From Spirosoma linguale DSM 74 (GTDB taxonomy: Bacteria; Bacteroidota; Bacteroidia; Cytophagales; Spirosomataceae), in assembly GCA_000024525.1 (NCBI GenBank), contig CP001769.1, forward strand, positions 1,846,001 to 1,910,000: 64,000 nucleotides of DNA, given 5' to 3'. Below the pieces are notes generated by a model. The model was given only the letters and a program-made list of their open reading frames with translations, had not been told where the DNA came from and made no database searches. Shown here one piece after another: positions 36,703 to 45,542 of the stretch; position 1 is the first letter of the stretch; each line of letters starts with the position of its first letter. The position numbers and the translations under genes are program-made.

Positions 36703-37762
36703 AAAAACCTCCTTTCTGAAACGAGCGGGCGTTGCGGACCAGTAGCCAGATAAATACGGGCGCACCTACAAAGGCAGTGATCACCCCAATCGGAAATTCA
36801 GCCGGAGCTACCAACCGTCGGGCAATGGTATCGGCCAGGGTAAGCAGTGAGCCGCCCAGCAGGGCCGACGCGATCACCAGAAACCGATTATCGGACGTTT
36901 TCAACAGGCGCATCAAATGGGGCACCACCAGCCCCACAAACGAAATGACGCCAACCATGGCCGTGCCGATGGCCACCAGCAGGGTGTTCAGCAGCAGCAC
37001 CTGTATTTTGAGCCGGTCGATGTTGTAACCCAGGTGCCGCACTTCATCCTCGCCCAAAATCAGGATATTCAACGCTTTGGTGAACCGTAACGAAAATAGA
37101 ATTCCCACCGACGTTACGGGGAAAACGATAGCCAACTGTGTCCAGTCGGCACCAGAAAACGTGCCCAGATTCCAGAAGGTGATGGACCGGGCCTGCGGGT
37201 CGCGGGCGATGTACGATAGGAAACCCGTGCCGCCGGTGGCTAGTGCATTGATGGCGATACCCGCCAAAATCATGGTTGCTACATTTACTTTACCACTAAT
37301 CGACGCAATCCGATACACCAGCAGGGTCGCCAAAAAGGCGAAAACAAACGCGACACAGGGTAGTAAAAACAGCCCCAGCGCATCGGTAAAAGCCCAGTTG
37401 ATATTCTTACCGAGTACAAAGACCAATGCCGCCCCCAGAGCCGCCCCGGAGCTGGTACCTACCAGCCCCGGCTCCACAATCGGATTCCGAAAGAGTGCCT
37501 GCATCAACACCCCCGACACTGACAATCCAGCCCCAACCGTAGCACATAGCAACACCCGAGGCAACCGGATTTGCAGAAATAACCCCTGCGAAATAGGATC
37601 AACCATTGTGCCGGACAGACCAAGGCCGTTAAGCAAAATGTGGTTAATGTCAGCAAACGTCAACTCGACGGCACCGATCCGCAGGGCGGCTATAATGGAG
37701 AGGACGAGCAATGCGGCAAGGATGCCATACCATTGGCCGGGGGATAGAGAGGGTGGTTTCAT
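36695..37762 (-). CDS. hmuU: Heme/iron ABC transporter permease, FecCD/BtuC type
   Basis: 355 residues with about ten membrane segments. Family sequence is clear: LPRVLLCATVGAGLSVSGVLMQ (start of that stretch about 69), ALFRNPIVEPGLVGTSSGAALGA-like region, and VSFVGLVVPHLMRLL near residue 265, the ATPase-contact loop. Forms the inner-membrane channel. It lies downstream of hmuT with a 125-bp gap that holds a 25-bp inverted repeat. Confidence 0.88.
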   Translation of the reverse strand: MKPPSLSPGQWYGILAALLVLSIIAALRIGAVELTFADINHILLNGLGLSGTMVDPISQGLFLQIRLPRVLLCATVGAGLSVSGVLMQALFRNPIVEPGLVGTSSGAALGAALVFVLGKNINWAFTDALGLFLLPCVAFVFAFLATLLVYRIASISGKVNVATMILAGIAINALATGGTGFLSYIARDPQARSITFWNLGTFSGADWTQLAIVFPVTSVGILFSLRFTKALNILILGEDEVRHLGYNIDRLKIQVLLLNTLLVAIGTAMVGVISFVGLVVPHLMRLLKTSDNRFLVIASALLGGSLLTLADTIARRLVAPAEFPIGVITAFVGAPVFIWLLVRNARSFQKGGFYA

Positions 37763-37800
37763 AGTTGGTGGGGTTTGGTGGAGTGAGTGTAGTTGTAGAG

Positions 37801-37869
37801 TGGTGTCGGGTCCTCAGACCCGACACGCTCGCGTCAGCAACTTATGTCGGGTCTGAGGACCCGACACCA
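37801..37869. repeat. Perfect 25-bp inverted repeat between hmuT and hmuU
   Basis: Arms at 37801-37825 and 37845-37869 are exact reverse complements with a 19-base spacer. Each arm is also nearly palindromic itself (TGTCGGGTC...GACCCGACA), so two small hairpins or one long stem could form. A degenerate copy occurs at 54732-54777. Confidence 0.75.
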
Positions 37870-37887
37870 CACACCACTACAAACAGT

Positions 37888-38757
37888 TTACTGATGAATC
37901 AACTTCATCAACAGTTGAACATTCTCACCCGTACGCGGCCCGAGGTAGATTAGATCGTGCTCCTCAATACGGTAGATTTTCTTGTTTTTTCCGGCTGGTG
38001 TAAGCGCAATGCCGGGAAGGGTAGCCAGTTTTTCGGCGTTGCCCATTCGGTCGTAGCCAAAGTCGGTAACGAGGATAATATCAGGCTGGGCTTTGCTGAT
38101 GATTTCCGGGCTGAGGGGTTTCATTCCTTTCAGCGTGTCCATCACGTTCTTGCCACCCGCCAGATCGAGCATGTATGAGGCTGTTCCGGCTTTACCAATA
38201 ACCAGGTAATTGTTGATGACCCGACCAAAGTGTATGATCGCCACTTTTGGAACAGACTTGTATTGCTTAACGTCCGTAGCAGCTTTAGCCAGGTCGGCAT
38301 CCAGTTTGGTTTTCAGGCTGTCGGCCTGCTTCTGGGCGCCAAACTGAGCGGCCAGCGTGTCGAATAGGGCTTTGACTTCGGGAATAGTATGAGCGTCTTT
38401 GAATACTTTCATCGGCACACCCACTTTTTCCAGTTGGGTCATGACGGCCTCGGGGGCTACGTTGCCATCGTGGTAAACGACTGTCGGCTTGAGGGCAATG
38501 ATGCCTTCGGCGTTCAGCAGCCGGTGATAACCCACTTTTGCTAGCTTTTGCGCAGCTGGCGGATAGGTGCTCGACAGATCGACGCCCACCAGTTGATCAC
38601 CCGCGCCGAGGGCATAAATTAGTTCAGTTAACTGTTTAGCCACGCAAACGATGCGCTGTTTGCCGGTGGCTTCGGACTGGTCTTTCTGGGTAGAGGTACA
38701 GGCTGTCAAGCCAGTGCCCAGCAGGGCGGTTAGTACAAGAACTCGGGTGATTTTCAC
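37888..38757 (-). CDS. hmuT: Periplasmic heme/iron-binding lipoprotein
   Basis: 289 residues. A lipoprotein signal is seen: hydrophobic MKITRVLVLTALLGTGLTAC with Cys20. The periplasmic-binding fold (PF01497) follows: RIVCVAKQLTELIYALGAGD (about 34-53), GVDLSSTYP and KVGYHRLLNAEGIIALKPT-like sequence (start about 74). It would hand heme (or another iron complex) to HmuU. It is 303 bp downstream of a TonB receptor gene on the same strand. Confidence 0.87.
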   Translation of the reverse strand: MKITRVLVLTALLGTGLTACTSTQKDQSEATGKQRIVCVAKQLTELIYALGAGDQLVGVDLSSTYPPAAQKLAKVGYHRLLNAEGIIALKPTVVYHDGNVAPEAVMTQLEKVGVPMKVFKDAHTIPEVKALFDTLAAQFGAQKQADSLKTKLDADLAKAATDVKQYKSVPKVAIIHFGRVINNYLVIGKAGTASYMLDLAGGKNVMDTLKGMKPLSPEIISKAQPDIILVTDFGYDRMGNAEKLATLPGIALTPAGKNKKIYRIEEHDLIYLGPRTGENVQLLMKLIHQ

Positions 38758-39060
38758 AAATGAATTTGTTTAAAGGATGAAGGAAATGAATGTTTCAGGG
38801 CTTTGGTAAAAGCGTACAAGTAGTTTTTATGAGAGCTATGTTCGTGAAAAGCAAGCTTCTATACCGTTAAGTCAGCCCCGTAGGGGTGGCTTGTCAATAG
38901 TATTTGTGGCCATTCGTGATCGTAATAGCCCCGTAGGGGCGACCTGTCAATAGAAGAGAATGTTGTGTGAAGAGACAAGCCCCGTAGGGGTGGCCTAATC
39001 CGATTCTCCCAAAAATACAGGTCGCCCCTATAGGGCTAAATGCCACCAGCTAAAAAGGAC
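38758..39060. repeat. Intergenic repeat cluster, four copies of an AGCCCCGTAGGGG unit
   Basis: Direct copies of AGCCCCGTAGGGGTGGC or its variant with CGACC, two of them followed by TTGTCAATAG/CTGTCAATAG, lie at 38874-38900, 38927-38953 and 38978-38995; an inverted copy is at 39017-39036. Each unit holds a small palindrome CCCCGTAGGGG or CCCCTATAGGG. No gene is present in this 303-bp gap. It may be a degenerate mobile repeat or an RNA-processing region between the receptor and hmuT. Confidence 0.7.
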
Positions 39061-41403
39061 TTAGAACGTGTACTTCAGCATAGCACCCGAATAGAAGGTA
39101 ATTTTTGGGGCCGGGTTGAAGAACAACGGACGGTTGTTGGCCGGGTTAGGCAGGTTGAGGAAGATCAGGGACGAGTAGGTGCTGCTAAGCATATTGTCCG
39201 AGCCCACGTACACATCCAGACTGAAATGATTCCCCAGCGCGCTCCGATAACCGACTTTGCCATTAATGAGCGTATAGGCTTTGGCAAAATGGTCGTTGGC
39301 CAGCGTAATGGGCATTTTGTCGACGTACATCATCGTGCCGTTCAGGTAGAAACCCGAACGTACTTCCAGATCGAAACCCGCGTTCAGCAGGTTGGGCGCA
39401 ATACCCGACTCTTTCTTGCCGGTATAATTGATCGTTTTGGCATCACCGTTATTATCGCTCTTGTAATCTTTGTAGTAGAAATCACTATACGTGTACGACA
39501 CGAACGGACGAATCAGCGAGATGGCTCCGGTACCAGGACGATAAGCATACTGAACGGCCAGCTCCAGCCCGTTATGCTGCACTTTTCCCGCGTTGGTGGT
39601 CAGGGTGTAGGCGGGCGATGTGGGCGTGGCCGGGAAGTTCTGCGGTATAAGTTTATCGGTCACGGCCATGCTGAAATACGCAATTTCGTAGGTCAATGCT
39701 TTCGTCAGCAGGCTCCCTTTGCTGCCAATTTCGTAGCTGGTTCCCGTTTCCGGGCGGAGGTTGTAATTGACTACCCCCGTCTGGGCAATAACCACCTGAT
39801 TGGTTGCCGGTGCCGAATAGCCCTGGCTGGCACTGGCGTAGAACGATACATTGTCCGTCGCCTGATACGAGACCGCAACACGGGGAGTCAATACCGAGTC
39901 GAAACGTTTGTAGCCCGACGCGTTAACGTAGGCGGGCGTGGTTGTGCTGGCCCGCATGTCGGTAATGCCGTACTCGACAAAGTTCAGACCCGCTCCAGCG
40001 GAAAGTGTGAGCTTGGGAGCTAATTGCAATGCTGCCTGCGCAAACACGTTATATTGCATGGCCTGTACTTCGAGGTCGGAGCGAAGAGCACCCAGGATGC
40101 CGTTCGACAAGCCGTACCCTTTGGCGTAGTTGAAGTTCTTCAGGAATTCGGCCCCGATGCTGAACGTCGGTTTAAGTGCGCTGGCATCGTTAGTGTACGT
40201 GAAGACCGTCCGGCCACCAAACTTGAACTTGTTGGTTTTGTTGACCCCGGCAGCAAACGGCTGGTCGATGATCTGCCCGCCCACAAACACCGTTGTTTTG
40301 TTTGAGAAACGATCCGTAAACTGGTAGTTGTGGCTAATACCCGCCCGCGCGCTTTCAGTTTTGATACTGGCGTTGTTGGCAATGTACGCCACTTCAGCCG
40401 TATCAGGATGAACGATAAGGTTCAGACTATCGACTTGCCCCGACAATAGATCATACGAATTGGTGTAGCCGACAAAAACCGACATAGACCGTTTCTGACT
40501 CAGGTAGGTATCACTGGTAATGTTCAGGAAATCCTTTTTCGAGGTGCCGTGTAATCGAAAGCCGTCGTATTTCTGGTGTCCGTAGTTAATGTTCAAGCTG
40601 GTATTGTCGGAGCCGGTTTTGATCGAGGTGTTCGTCCGAAATAGCCCGTAGGAACCCGCCATCACCTGTTGGCTCACGCTAGTTTTACCAATGGGCGCAC
40701 GTTCAGTATAGAAGTTCACTACTCCGCCCAGCGCATTGCCGTACGAACTGGAAGCCGGTCCTTTGATGATTTCAACGCGGCTCAGGTTCGTAAAATCCAC
40801 ATCGTCCAAAAAGGTCGTGCCATCGCCGTCGGTTAGCGGAATATCGTTGAGGTACGCCTTGTAGCCGACACCGTTGAAGTTCGTCTGGTTGCCATACCCC
40901 CGAATCACAATCCGGTTCCCAGCAGCGACGGTACGCATTTCCACCTTCACGCCCGGTATCAGGTTCACGAAGTTTTGCAGATGGATACCGCTCGTCCGCT
41001 GAATGTCGCGACTTGTAACCAGTCCAACGGCACCGGCTGTTCGCTGAATCGTCTGGGGCGTTGAATACCCGGAGACGATCACTTCGTTCAGGTCGATGTT
41101 CGACGATTCCAGTTCGATGGTCAGCGTGCGGGTTGTGGCTTTGATTTTTACCGTTTGGGTCTGGTAGCCAATGGCCGAGACTTGTAGTTGATCGCCCTCG
41201 CTGGCACTCAGTTCAAATTGCCCTTTGTCGTTGGCCGTCGTACCGCGCGAGGTGCCGCTAATCAGTACCGTAGCCCCGGCGATGGGCTGCGAATTTGTGG
41301 GGTCGACCACACGACCGGTTATCGTCGTTTGGGCAAAAAGGGGCGCTCCCAGGAGAAAAAAGAAAGGTAAAAAGATGAAATATCGGAGATATATAAATTT
41401 CAT
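39061..41403 (-). CDS. TonB-dependent outer-membrane receptor
   Basis: 780 residues. Signal peptide to about residue 24 (APLFAQ), then a carboxypeptidase-regulatory-like domain (TTITGRVVDPTNSQPIAGAT at 26-45), the plug (about 115-235, with RIVIRGYGNQTNFNGVG and SRVEIIKGPASSSYGNALGG) and a beta-barrel ending in a C-terminal Phe (MLKYTF). The barrel resembles FecA/FhuA-type ferric receptors. It is upstream of hmuTUV, so heme or ferric chelate uptake is likely. Its 5' gap holds a 38-bp perfect hairpin. Confidence 0.9.
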   Translation of the reverse strand: MKFIYLRYFIFLPFFFLLGAPLFAQTTITGRVVDPTNSQPIAGATVLISGTSRGTTANDKGQFELSASEGDQLQVSAIGYQTQTVKIKATTRTLTIELESSNIDLNEVIVSGYSTPQTIQRTAGAVGLVTSRDIQRTSGIHLQNFVNLIPGVKVEMRTVAAGNRIVIRGYGNQTNFNGVGYKAYLNDIPLTDGDGTTFLDDVDFTNLSRVEIIKGPASSSYGNALGGVVNFYTERAPIGKTSVSQQVMAGSYGLFRTNTSIKTGSDNTSLNINYGHQKYDGFRLHGTSKKDFLNITSDTYLSQKRSMSVFVGYTNSYDLLSGQVDSLNLIVHPDTAEVAYIANNASIKTESARAGISHNYQFTDRFSNKTTVFVGGQIIDQPFAAGVNKTNKFKFGGRTVFTYTNDASALKPTFSIGAEFLKNFNYAKGYGLSNGILGALRSDLEVQAMQYNVFAQAALQLAPKLTLSAGAGLNFVEYGITDMRASTTTPAYVNASGYKRFDSVLTPRVAVSYQATDNVSFYASASQGYSAPATNQVVIAQTGVVNYNLRPETGTSYEIGSKGSLLTKALTYEIAYFSMAVTDKLIPQNFPATPTSPAYTLTTNAGKVQHNGLELAVQYAYRPGTGAISLIRPFVSYTYSDFYYKDYKSDNNGDAKTINYTGKKESGIAPNLLNAGFDLEVRSGFYLNGTMMYVDKMPITLANDHFAKAYTLINGKVGYRSALGNHFSLDVYVGSDNMLSSTYSSLIFLNLPNPANNRPLFFNPAPKITFYSGAMLKYTF

Positions 41404-41439
41404 ACAGGTTGTTGATTAGAGACATAAAAATCCTGTTGA

Positions 41440-41518
41440 TTGTGGGTTTTGCGTAGGGTGCTGTAAACGCCATATCTCCAAGATATGGCGTTTACAGCAC
41501 CCTACGCAAAACCCACAA
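41440..41518. terminator. Perfect 38-bp-arm hairpin with a three-base loop
   Basis: The arms 41440-41477 and 41481-41518 are exact reverse complements with CCA between them. It lies between the end of a small membrane-protein gene (41564) and the start of the TonB receptor gene (41403), both on the minus strand. It could end the upstream transcript or form a strong 5' leader hairpin for the receptor. There is no clear U-tract next to it. Confidence 0.75.
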
Positions 41519-41563
41519 CCAGTCTACTGGCCGAAAGGCCAGACAAGAAAAACGTACAGGGAT

Positions 41564-42103
41564 TTATGCATTGGGCGGAGGGTAGGGGACCTCCAGCAGC
41601 GGGGCCTTAGCGGGCGCAGCTGCGTATGAAAAGAAGCGGTGTTTGTCAAAAAAACGCACAGCCGAACGAGTATCAACATACACCTGAAAAGGAGGATTGA
41701 TCAGGCTTACCCATTTCAGTTGTTTCGTTCGGGTATTGGAGCGACGGTAAGGGTGGTTGACATCTTTGTACAACCAGGCAGCTTCTTTGCGTAGCTGCGT
41801 TTCGGCTTTATCCCGGAAGCCATACACAAAGAGCGTATCCGACCGAATTTCCCGGTGCAACACATCGACCATTTCACCTTTCCACTCAAATTCGCCTTGG
41901 TGAAGTAGCTCAGCCGTTTCGGCGGTCAGGTCTGCTTTGGGGACAGTAATCAGAATTAGTTCATCGGCAGCAAAATAGTCTTTGTGCGCAAAGGCCCATT
42001 TCGCCAGCAGTTCCAGCCCGTAAAAATAGCCGCACACACTCAGCACCGCCAACACGGCTGTGGCAAGGAAAAAGCGAGCTATGTTTTTACGGGTGATGGG
42101 CAT
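41564..42103 (-). CDS. Small single-pass membrane protein, not recognised
   Basis: 179 residues from 42103. A longer frame from 42214 reads through a repeat and is rejected. One hydrophobic segment (FFLATAVLAVLSVCGYFYGL, about 12-31) follows a basic start, so the rest is likely periplasmic. The body has paired strands (ELILITVPKADLT, FEWKGEMVDVLHREI) and a Pro-rich tail (EVPYPPPNA). No family recognised. It lies between a VPS10-like gene and the receptor gene. Confidence 0.65.
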   Translation of the reverse strand: MPITRKNIARFFLATAVLAVLSVCGYFYGLELLAKWAFAHKDYFAADELILITVPKADLTAETAELLHQGEFEWKGEMVDVLHREIRSDTLFVYGFRDKAETQLRKEAAWLYKDVNHPYRRSNTRTKQLKWVSLINPPFQVYVDTRSAVRFFDKHRFFSYAAAPAKAPLLEVPYPPPNA

Positions 42104-42132
42104 GTTTGTCTGCGTTGGTGTTTTAATATAGG

Positions 42133-42202
42133 TGTAATGCCGACCGTTCCGGTCGGGCGTATTTCTAATATTTAGCACCCGACCGGGACGGTCGGCACTA
42201 CA
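42133..42202. repeat. Inverted repeat of the GACCG family
   Basis: TGCCGACCGTTCCGGTCGGG at 42138-42157 and its inverted partner at 42177-42200 form a stem with two differences around an AT-rich loop. Same family as 26646, 27953, 54677 and 54841. Confidence 0.7.
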
Positions 42203-42210
42203 CTCTACTC

Positions 42211-45200
42211 TCAACCATTCGGTCTGATTTTACTTTGAATCGTTGGTTTGAGGTTTTCCAGGGATTTTAGTTGTTCGTCCAGCGTTTTCGACAGGCTGTT
42301 GTACTGATCTTTTTGCTGCTGAGTCGGTTTCGAATCGTCCGATTCAACGAAGCCGCCCAGGGCCGTAAATTTAGTGTTTAATCGAACGGGGTGGTTCGTT
42401 AGATCCTGATTGGCTTTGGCCCGGAACTGGTACAGCGCATCTTCAATGCGCAACAGTTTGTCCTTCAGTTCAATAACCGTCGGGTCGTTGGGGGAGTGGC
42501 TGGCGCTGTCCAGTTGCTGGCGGAGTTTACGGATCGTTAACACCCCGTTCCGAAGCTCGTTAATTCGCTCGCGAATGTTGATGAGCATATCGAACTGTTG
42601 TTTAAACTCCTCCGGTGTCGTTTCGATGCGCGGGTCTTTGATGATATCGAACGTCTGCGTGTACGTTTTGCCATCCACCGTCAACTGAACTTTGTAGTTA
42701 CCCGGCATCGCCAATGGCCCCTTTGCCCGGCCGTGGGTAACGGAATTCGGCAACGAAATCGGATCTGGGTAGCGCATGTCTTCCCAAACGAATGAATTAC
42801 CGCCAACCTCGGCAGGCAGCAGGGTTTCCCGGCGGGCGGGTGGTGTCGGTTGGCGCATCTCAGAGCGTGCTGATGAGTCTTTCGATGTCGAAGCTGAAGT
42901 GGACACTGGCAAGGCACTTTTATAGGATTTAATCAGCTGACCGCTGGCATCGAGAAAGGCTAGTGAGATCGGCCCTTTGGGTTTCTCTTTCAGGTAATAA
43001 ACGACCTTCACGCCATTCGGCGGATTCTTACCCAGTTCATCGGCTCCGCTGGGTACGGGTTTGATGGCCGGGTCCAGACCCGCCTTGAAGCGGACCGTTG
43101 GCCGGGGCTTGAATAAATGAACCGCCGATTTCTGCACCTCGTCCGTCAGTTGGTGAAGAACCGTCAGGTCGTCCAGAATCCAGAAGGACCGTCCATGGGT
43201 AGCCGCCACCAGATCGTTATCCTGAATGGCTAGATCGTGAATCGGCACCACCGGCAGATTCAGTTGAAGCGGTTGCCAGCGGGCACCATCATTGAACGAT
43301 ACATACATACCTTTTTCGGTTCCGGCATACAACAGGCCGCGCCGTTTGGGGTCTTCCCGAATCACGCGGGTGAACTCATCCTCCGGGATACCCTGGGTGA
43401 TTTTGGTCCACGTTTTACCGTAATCACTGGTCTTGTAGAGGTAGGGGTGGAAGTCGTCCTGTTTGTATTTTAGAGCCGCCACATAGGCCGTTGCCGGGTC
43501 GTGTGGAGAAGGCTCGATGATGCTGATCCGGGCGAAGTCGGGCATGGCTTTCGGCGTGACGTTCTTCCAGGTTTTGCCATTATCGGTCGAAAGTTGAACG
43601 TAACCATCGTCGGAACCCGACCATAAAACTCCCGCTTTTACCGGCGATTCGGCCAGGGCGAAAATGGTCCCGTACCATTCTACGCCTGTATTGTCACGTT
43701 TGATGGGTCCCCAGTCTTTCCCAATCGACTGGTCGTCCATTGTCGGGGTTTTCTCCAACGTGGCCGGGTCGGAGCGCGACAGGTTGGGGCTGATCACCTG
43801 CCAGCTAGCACCCTGATCCGTAGACCGGTGTACATACTGGGAAGTAGCGTACAGCACTTTCGGGTTGTGTGGCGAGGTGACGACCGGATACGTCCACTGA
43901 AAGCGGTAGGCCAGGTCTGCCGATCCGTAACCGTACATATCATCCGGAATCACCGACACATCTTTGAGCTGATTCGTTTTCAGGTCCAGGCGGGTGAGCC
44001 AGTGGTGATTGGCCGCGAAGATGAGTGACGGGTCATTCTTGTCGAAGGCGATATAACCAGATTCGCCCCCGCCCACGTCGAAGTTCTGGTCGGGGTAAAT
44101 GGCCCCGTAATCCGAGCGGCTGGGTACCGAAATGGTCGAATTATCCTGCTGAGCGCCATACACCCGATACGGAAATTTGTTGTCCGTGATGACGTGGTAC
44201 ATCTGGGCCGTGGGCTGGTTATAAATGCTGGACCACGATTTGCCGCCGTCGAAGGTGACCGTACCGCCCCCGTCGTTGGCCTGTACCATTCGGTTGGTGT
44301 CGTTGGGGTCAATCCAGAGCTGGTGGTTGTCGCCGTGGGGCGGGTCCACTTTTTTGTAAGTTTTGCCGCCATCTTTCGATTTCCACATGTCGATGTTTAG
44401 CACCCAGATGGTCTCGCTGTCTTTGGGGTCGGCCGCGAGGTGATGGTAGTACCAGGGGCGTTGAAACAAGTCGGCAAACTGGCTGACAAGCTGCCAGGTT
44501 TTCCCGGCATCGTCGGTGCGGTACACGCCCGTCTGTTCATTCTCGGCTTCGATAATGGCCCAGATGCGGTCGGGTTTGGATGGCGAAAGGGCCAGTCCGA
44601 TGCGGCCCCGGTTGGTGCCCGTGGGCAGTCCGGTGTTTCGGGTAATATCGGTCCAGGTGTCACCCCCGTCCATCGATTTGTGGATGCCCGCTCCCGGCCC
44701 GGCACTGCGAACGCCCCACGGAAACCGGCGGAATTCGAAGGTAGAGGCATACAGCGTTTTAGGATTCGCCGGGTCGATGGTAAGGTCAATGGCACCAACA
44801 TTCGGGTTTTTGTAGAGAACTTTCTTCCAGCTTTTACCGCCGTCCTGCGTCCGGAAAATACCCCGTTCTTCATTAGGACCAAAGGCATGACCCAAAGCCG
44901 CTACGTACACAACATCCGGATTGGTGGGGTCGATGATCACCTGACCAATGTGGTAGGTATCGGCCAAACCGATATGTTTCCATGTCTTCCCCGCATCGGT
45001 CGACTTATAGACTCCATCACCATGCGAGAGATTGCCTCGTAGCGTATGCTCACCCATGCCCACATACAAGATGTTGGGATTTGATTTCGACACGGCAATG
45101 GCACCAACAGAACCGGTCTTGAAGAATCCATCCGAAATATTCTGCCAGGTGATGCCGCCATTCTCTGTTTTCCACGCACCTCCGCCGGTAGTGCCCATGT

Positions 45201-45402
45201 AAAACACGAGTCGCTCGGTGGGGTGCCCCGCTACACAAACGGAACGCCCTCCCCGGAAGGGACCAATATTGCGCCATTGCATGGCTTTCATGATGGATGC
45301 CTGAGTGGGGTCAATAGCCGCTGGAGTCGTTTGGGCCTGCGTTACTACGCTGCTCAGGAGAGCTAGCAGGCAAAGGAAGGGATAGGGTAGTCGTTTTAAC
45401 AT
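42211..45402 (-). CDS. Large exported VPS10/sortilin-like BNR beta-propeller protein (paralog 2)
   Basis: 1063 residues. Signal peptide to about 23 (TQAQ), signature [12 protein letters not shown] at 43-54. BNR-like units run through most of the first 740 residues ([44 protein letters not shown]), ending [13 protein letters not shown] Ser/Thr-rich linker (STSASTSKDSSARSE) precedes an Ig-like segment with DPRIETTPEEF and a helical tail (about 960-1060) likely to form a coiled coil. Role unknown; close in layout to paralogs 1, 3 and 4. The next gene downstream is a small membrane protein. Confidence 0.85.
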   Translation of the reverse strand: MLKRLPYPFLCLLALLSSVVTQAQTTPAAIDPTQASIMKAMQWRNIGPFRGGRSVCVAGHPTERLVFYMGTTGGGAWKTENGGITWQNISDGFFKTGSVGAIAVSKSNPNILYVGMGEHTLRGNLSHGDGVYKSTDAGKTWKHIGLADTYHIGQVIIDPTNPDVVYVAALGHAFGPNEERGIFRTQDGGKSWKKVLYKNPNVGAIDLTIDPANPKTLYASTFEFRRFPWGVRSAGPGAGIHKSMDGGDTWTDITRNTGLPTGTNRGRIGLALSPSKPDRIWAIIEAENEQTGVYRTDDAGKTWQLVSQFADLFQRPWYYHHLAADPKDSETIWVLNIDMWKSKDGGKTYKKVDPPHGDNHQLWIDPNDTNRMVQANDGGGTVTFDGGKSWSSIYNQPTAQMYHVITDNKFPYRVYGAQQDNSTISVPSRSDYGAIYPDQNFDVGGGESGYIAFDKNDPSLIFAANHHWLTRLDLKTNQLKDVSVIPDDMYGYGSADLAYRFQWTYPVVTSPHNPKVLYATSQYVHRSTDQGASWQVISPNLSRSDPATLEKTPTMDDQSIGKDWGPIKRDNTGVEWYGTIFALAESPVKAGVLWSGSDDGYVQLSTDNGKTWKNVTPKAMPDFARISIIEPSPHDPATAYVAALKYKQDDFHPYLYKTSDYGKTWTKITQGIPEDEFTRVIREDPKRRGLLYAGTEKGMYVSFNDGARWQPLQLNLPVVPIHDLAIQDNDLVAATHGRSFWILDDLTVLHQLTDEVQKSAVHLFKPRPTVRFKAGLDPAIKPVPSGADELGKNPPNGVKVVYYLKEKPKGPISLAFLDASGQLIKSYKSALPVSTSASTSKDSSARSEMRQPTPPARRETLLPAEVGGNSFVWEDMRYPDPISLPNSVTHGRAKGPLAMPGNYKVQLTVDGKTYTQTFDIIKDPRIETTPEEFKQQFDMLINIRERINELRNGVLTIRKLRQQLDSASHSPNDPTVIELKDKLLRIEDALYQFRAKANQDLTNHPVRLNTKFTALGGFVESDDSKPTQQQKDQYNSLSKTLDEQLKSLENLKPTIQSKIRPNG

Positions 45403-45434
45403 AGTCTGGGTGATGAGGTTGGGTTTTGGCGCGT

Positions 45435-45535
45435 GCTGGCGCGGGCATCTGCTCGTGCCTTTTATGTTGCAAGCATTCGCTTGCGTCAGTGAATACTGAC
45501 TTTATGAAAAGGCACGAGCATATGCTCGCGCCAGC
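45435..45535. repeat. Branched inverted repeat: outer stem with two inner hairpins
   Basis: The outer arms, about 45435-45465 (GCTGGCGCGGGCATC...) and 45508-45535 (GCACGAGCATATGCTCGCGCCAGC within), pair with few differences. Inside are two hairpins, GCAAG-CATTCG-CTTGC near 45469-45484 and GTCAGT-GAAT-ACTGAC near 45485-45500. It lies between paralogs 2 and 3 on the minus strand. A multi-branched stem of this kind is not a simple terminator. Confidence 0.6.
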
Positions 45536-45542
45536 TTCACAA

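Noticed and set aside
38874..39036. CRISPR array in the AGCCCCGTAGGGG cluster
   Set aside because: Units are unevenly spaced, one is inverted, there are too few copies and no cas genes are present.
39040..40023. Long plus-strand frame of 327 codons opposite the TonB receptor gene
   Set aside because: It is antisense to a clear receptor gene, has no recognisable domain and begins in a repeat; it is a by-product of codon use.
42104..42214. Longer N-terminus for the small membrane protein gene
   Set aside because: It is encoded by a GACCG repeat; the ATG at 42103 precedes a normal basic and hydrophobic start.
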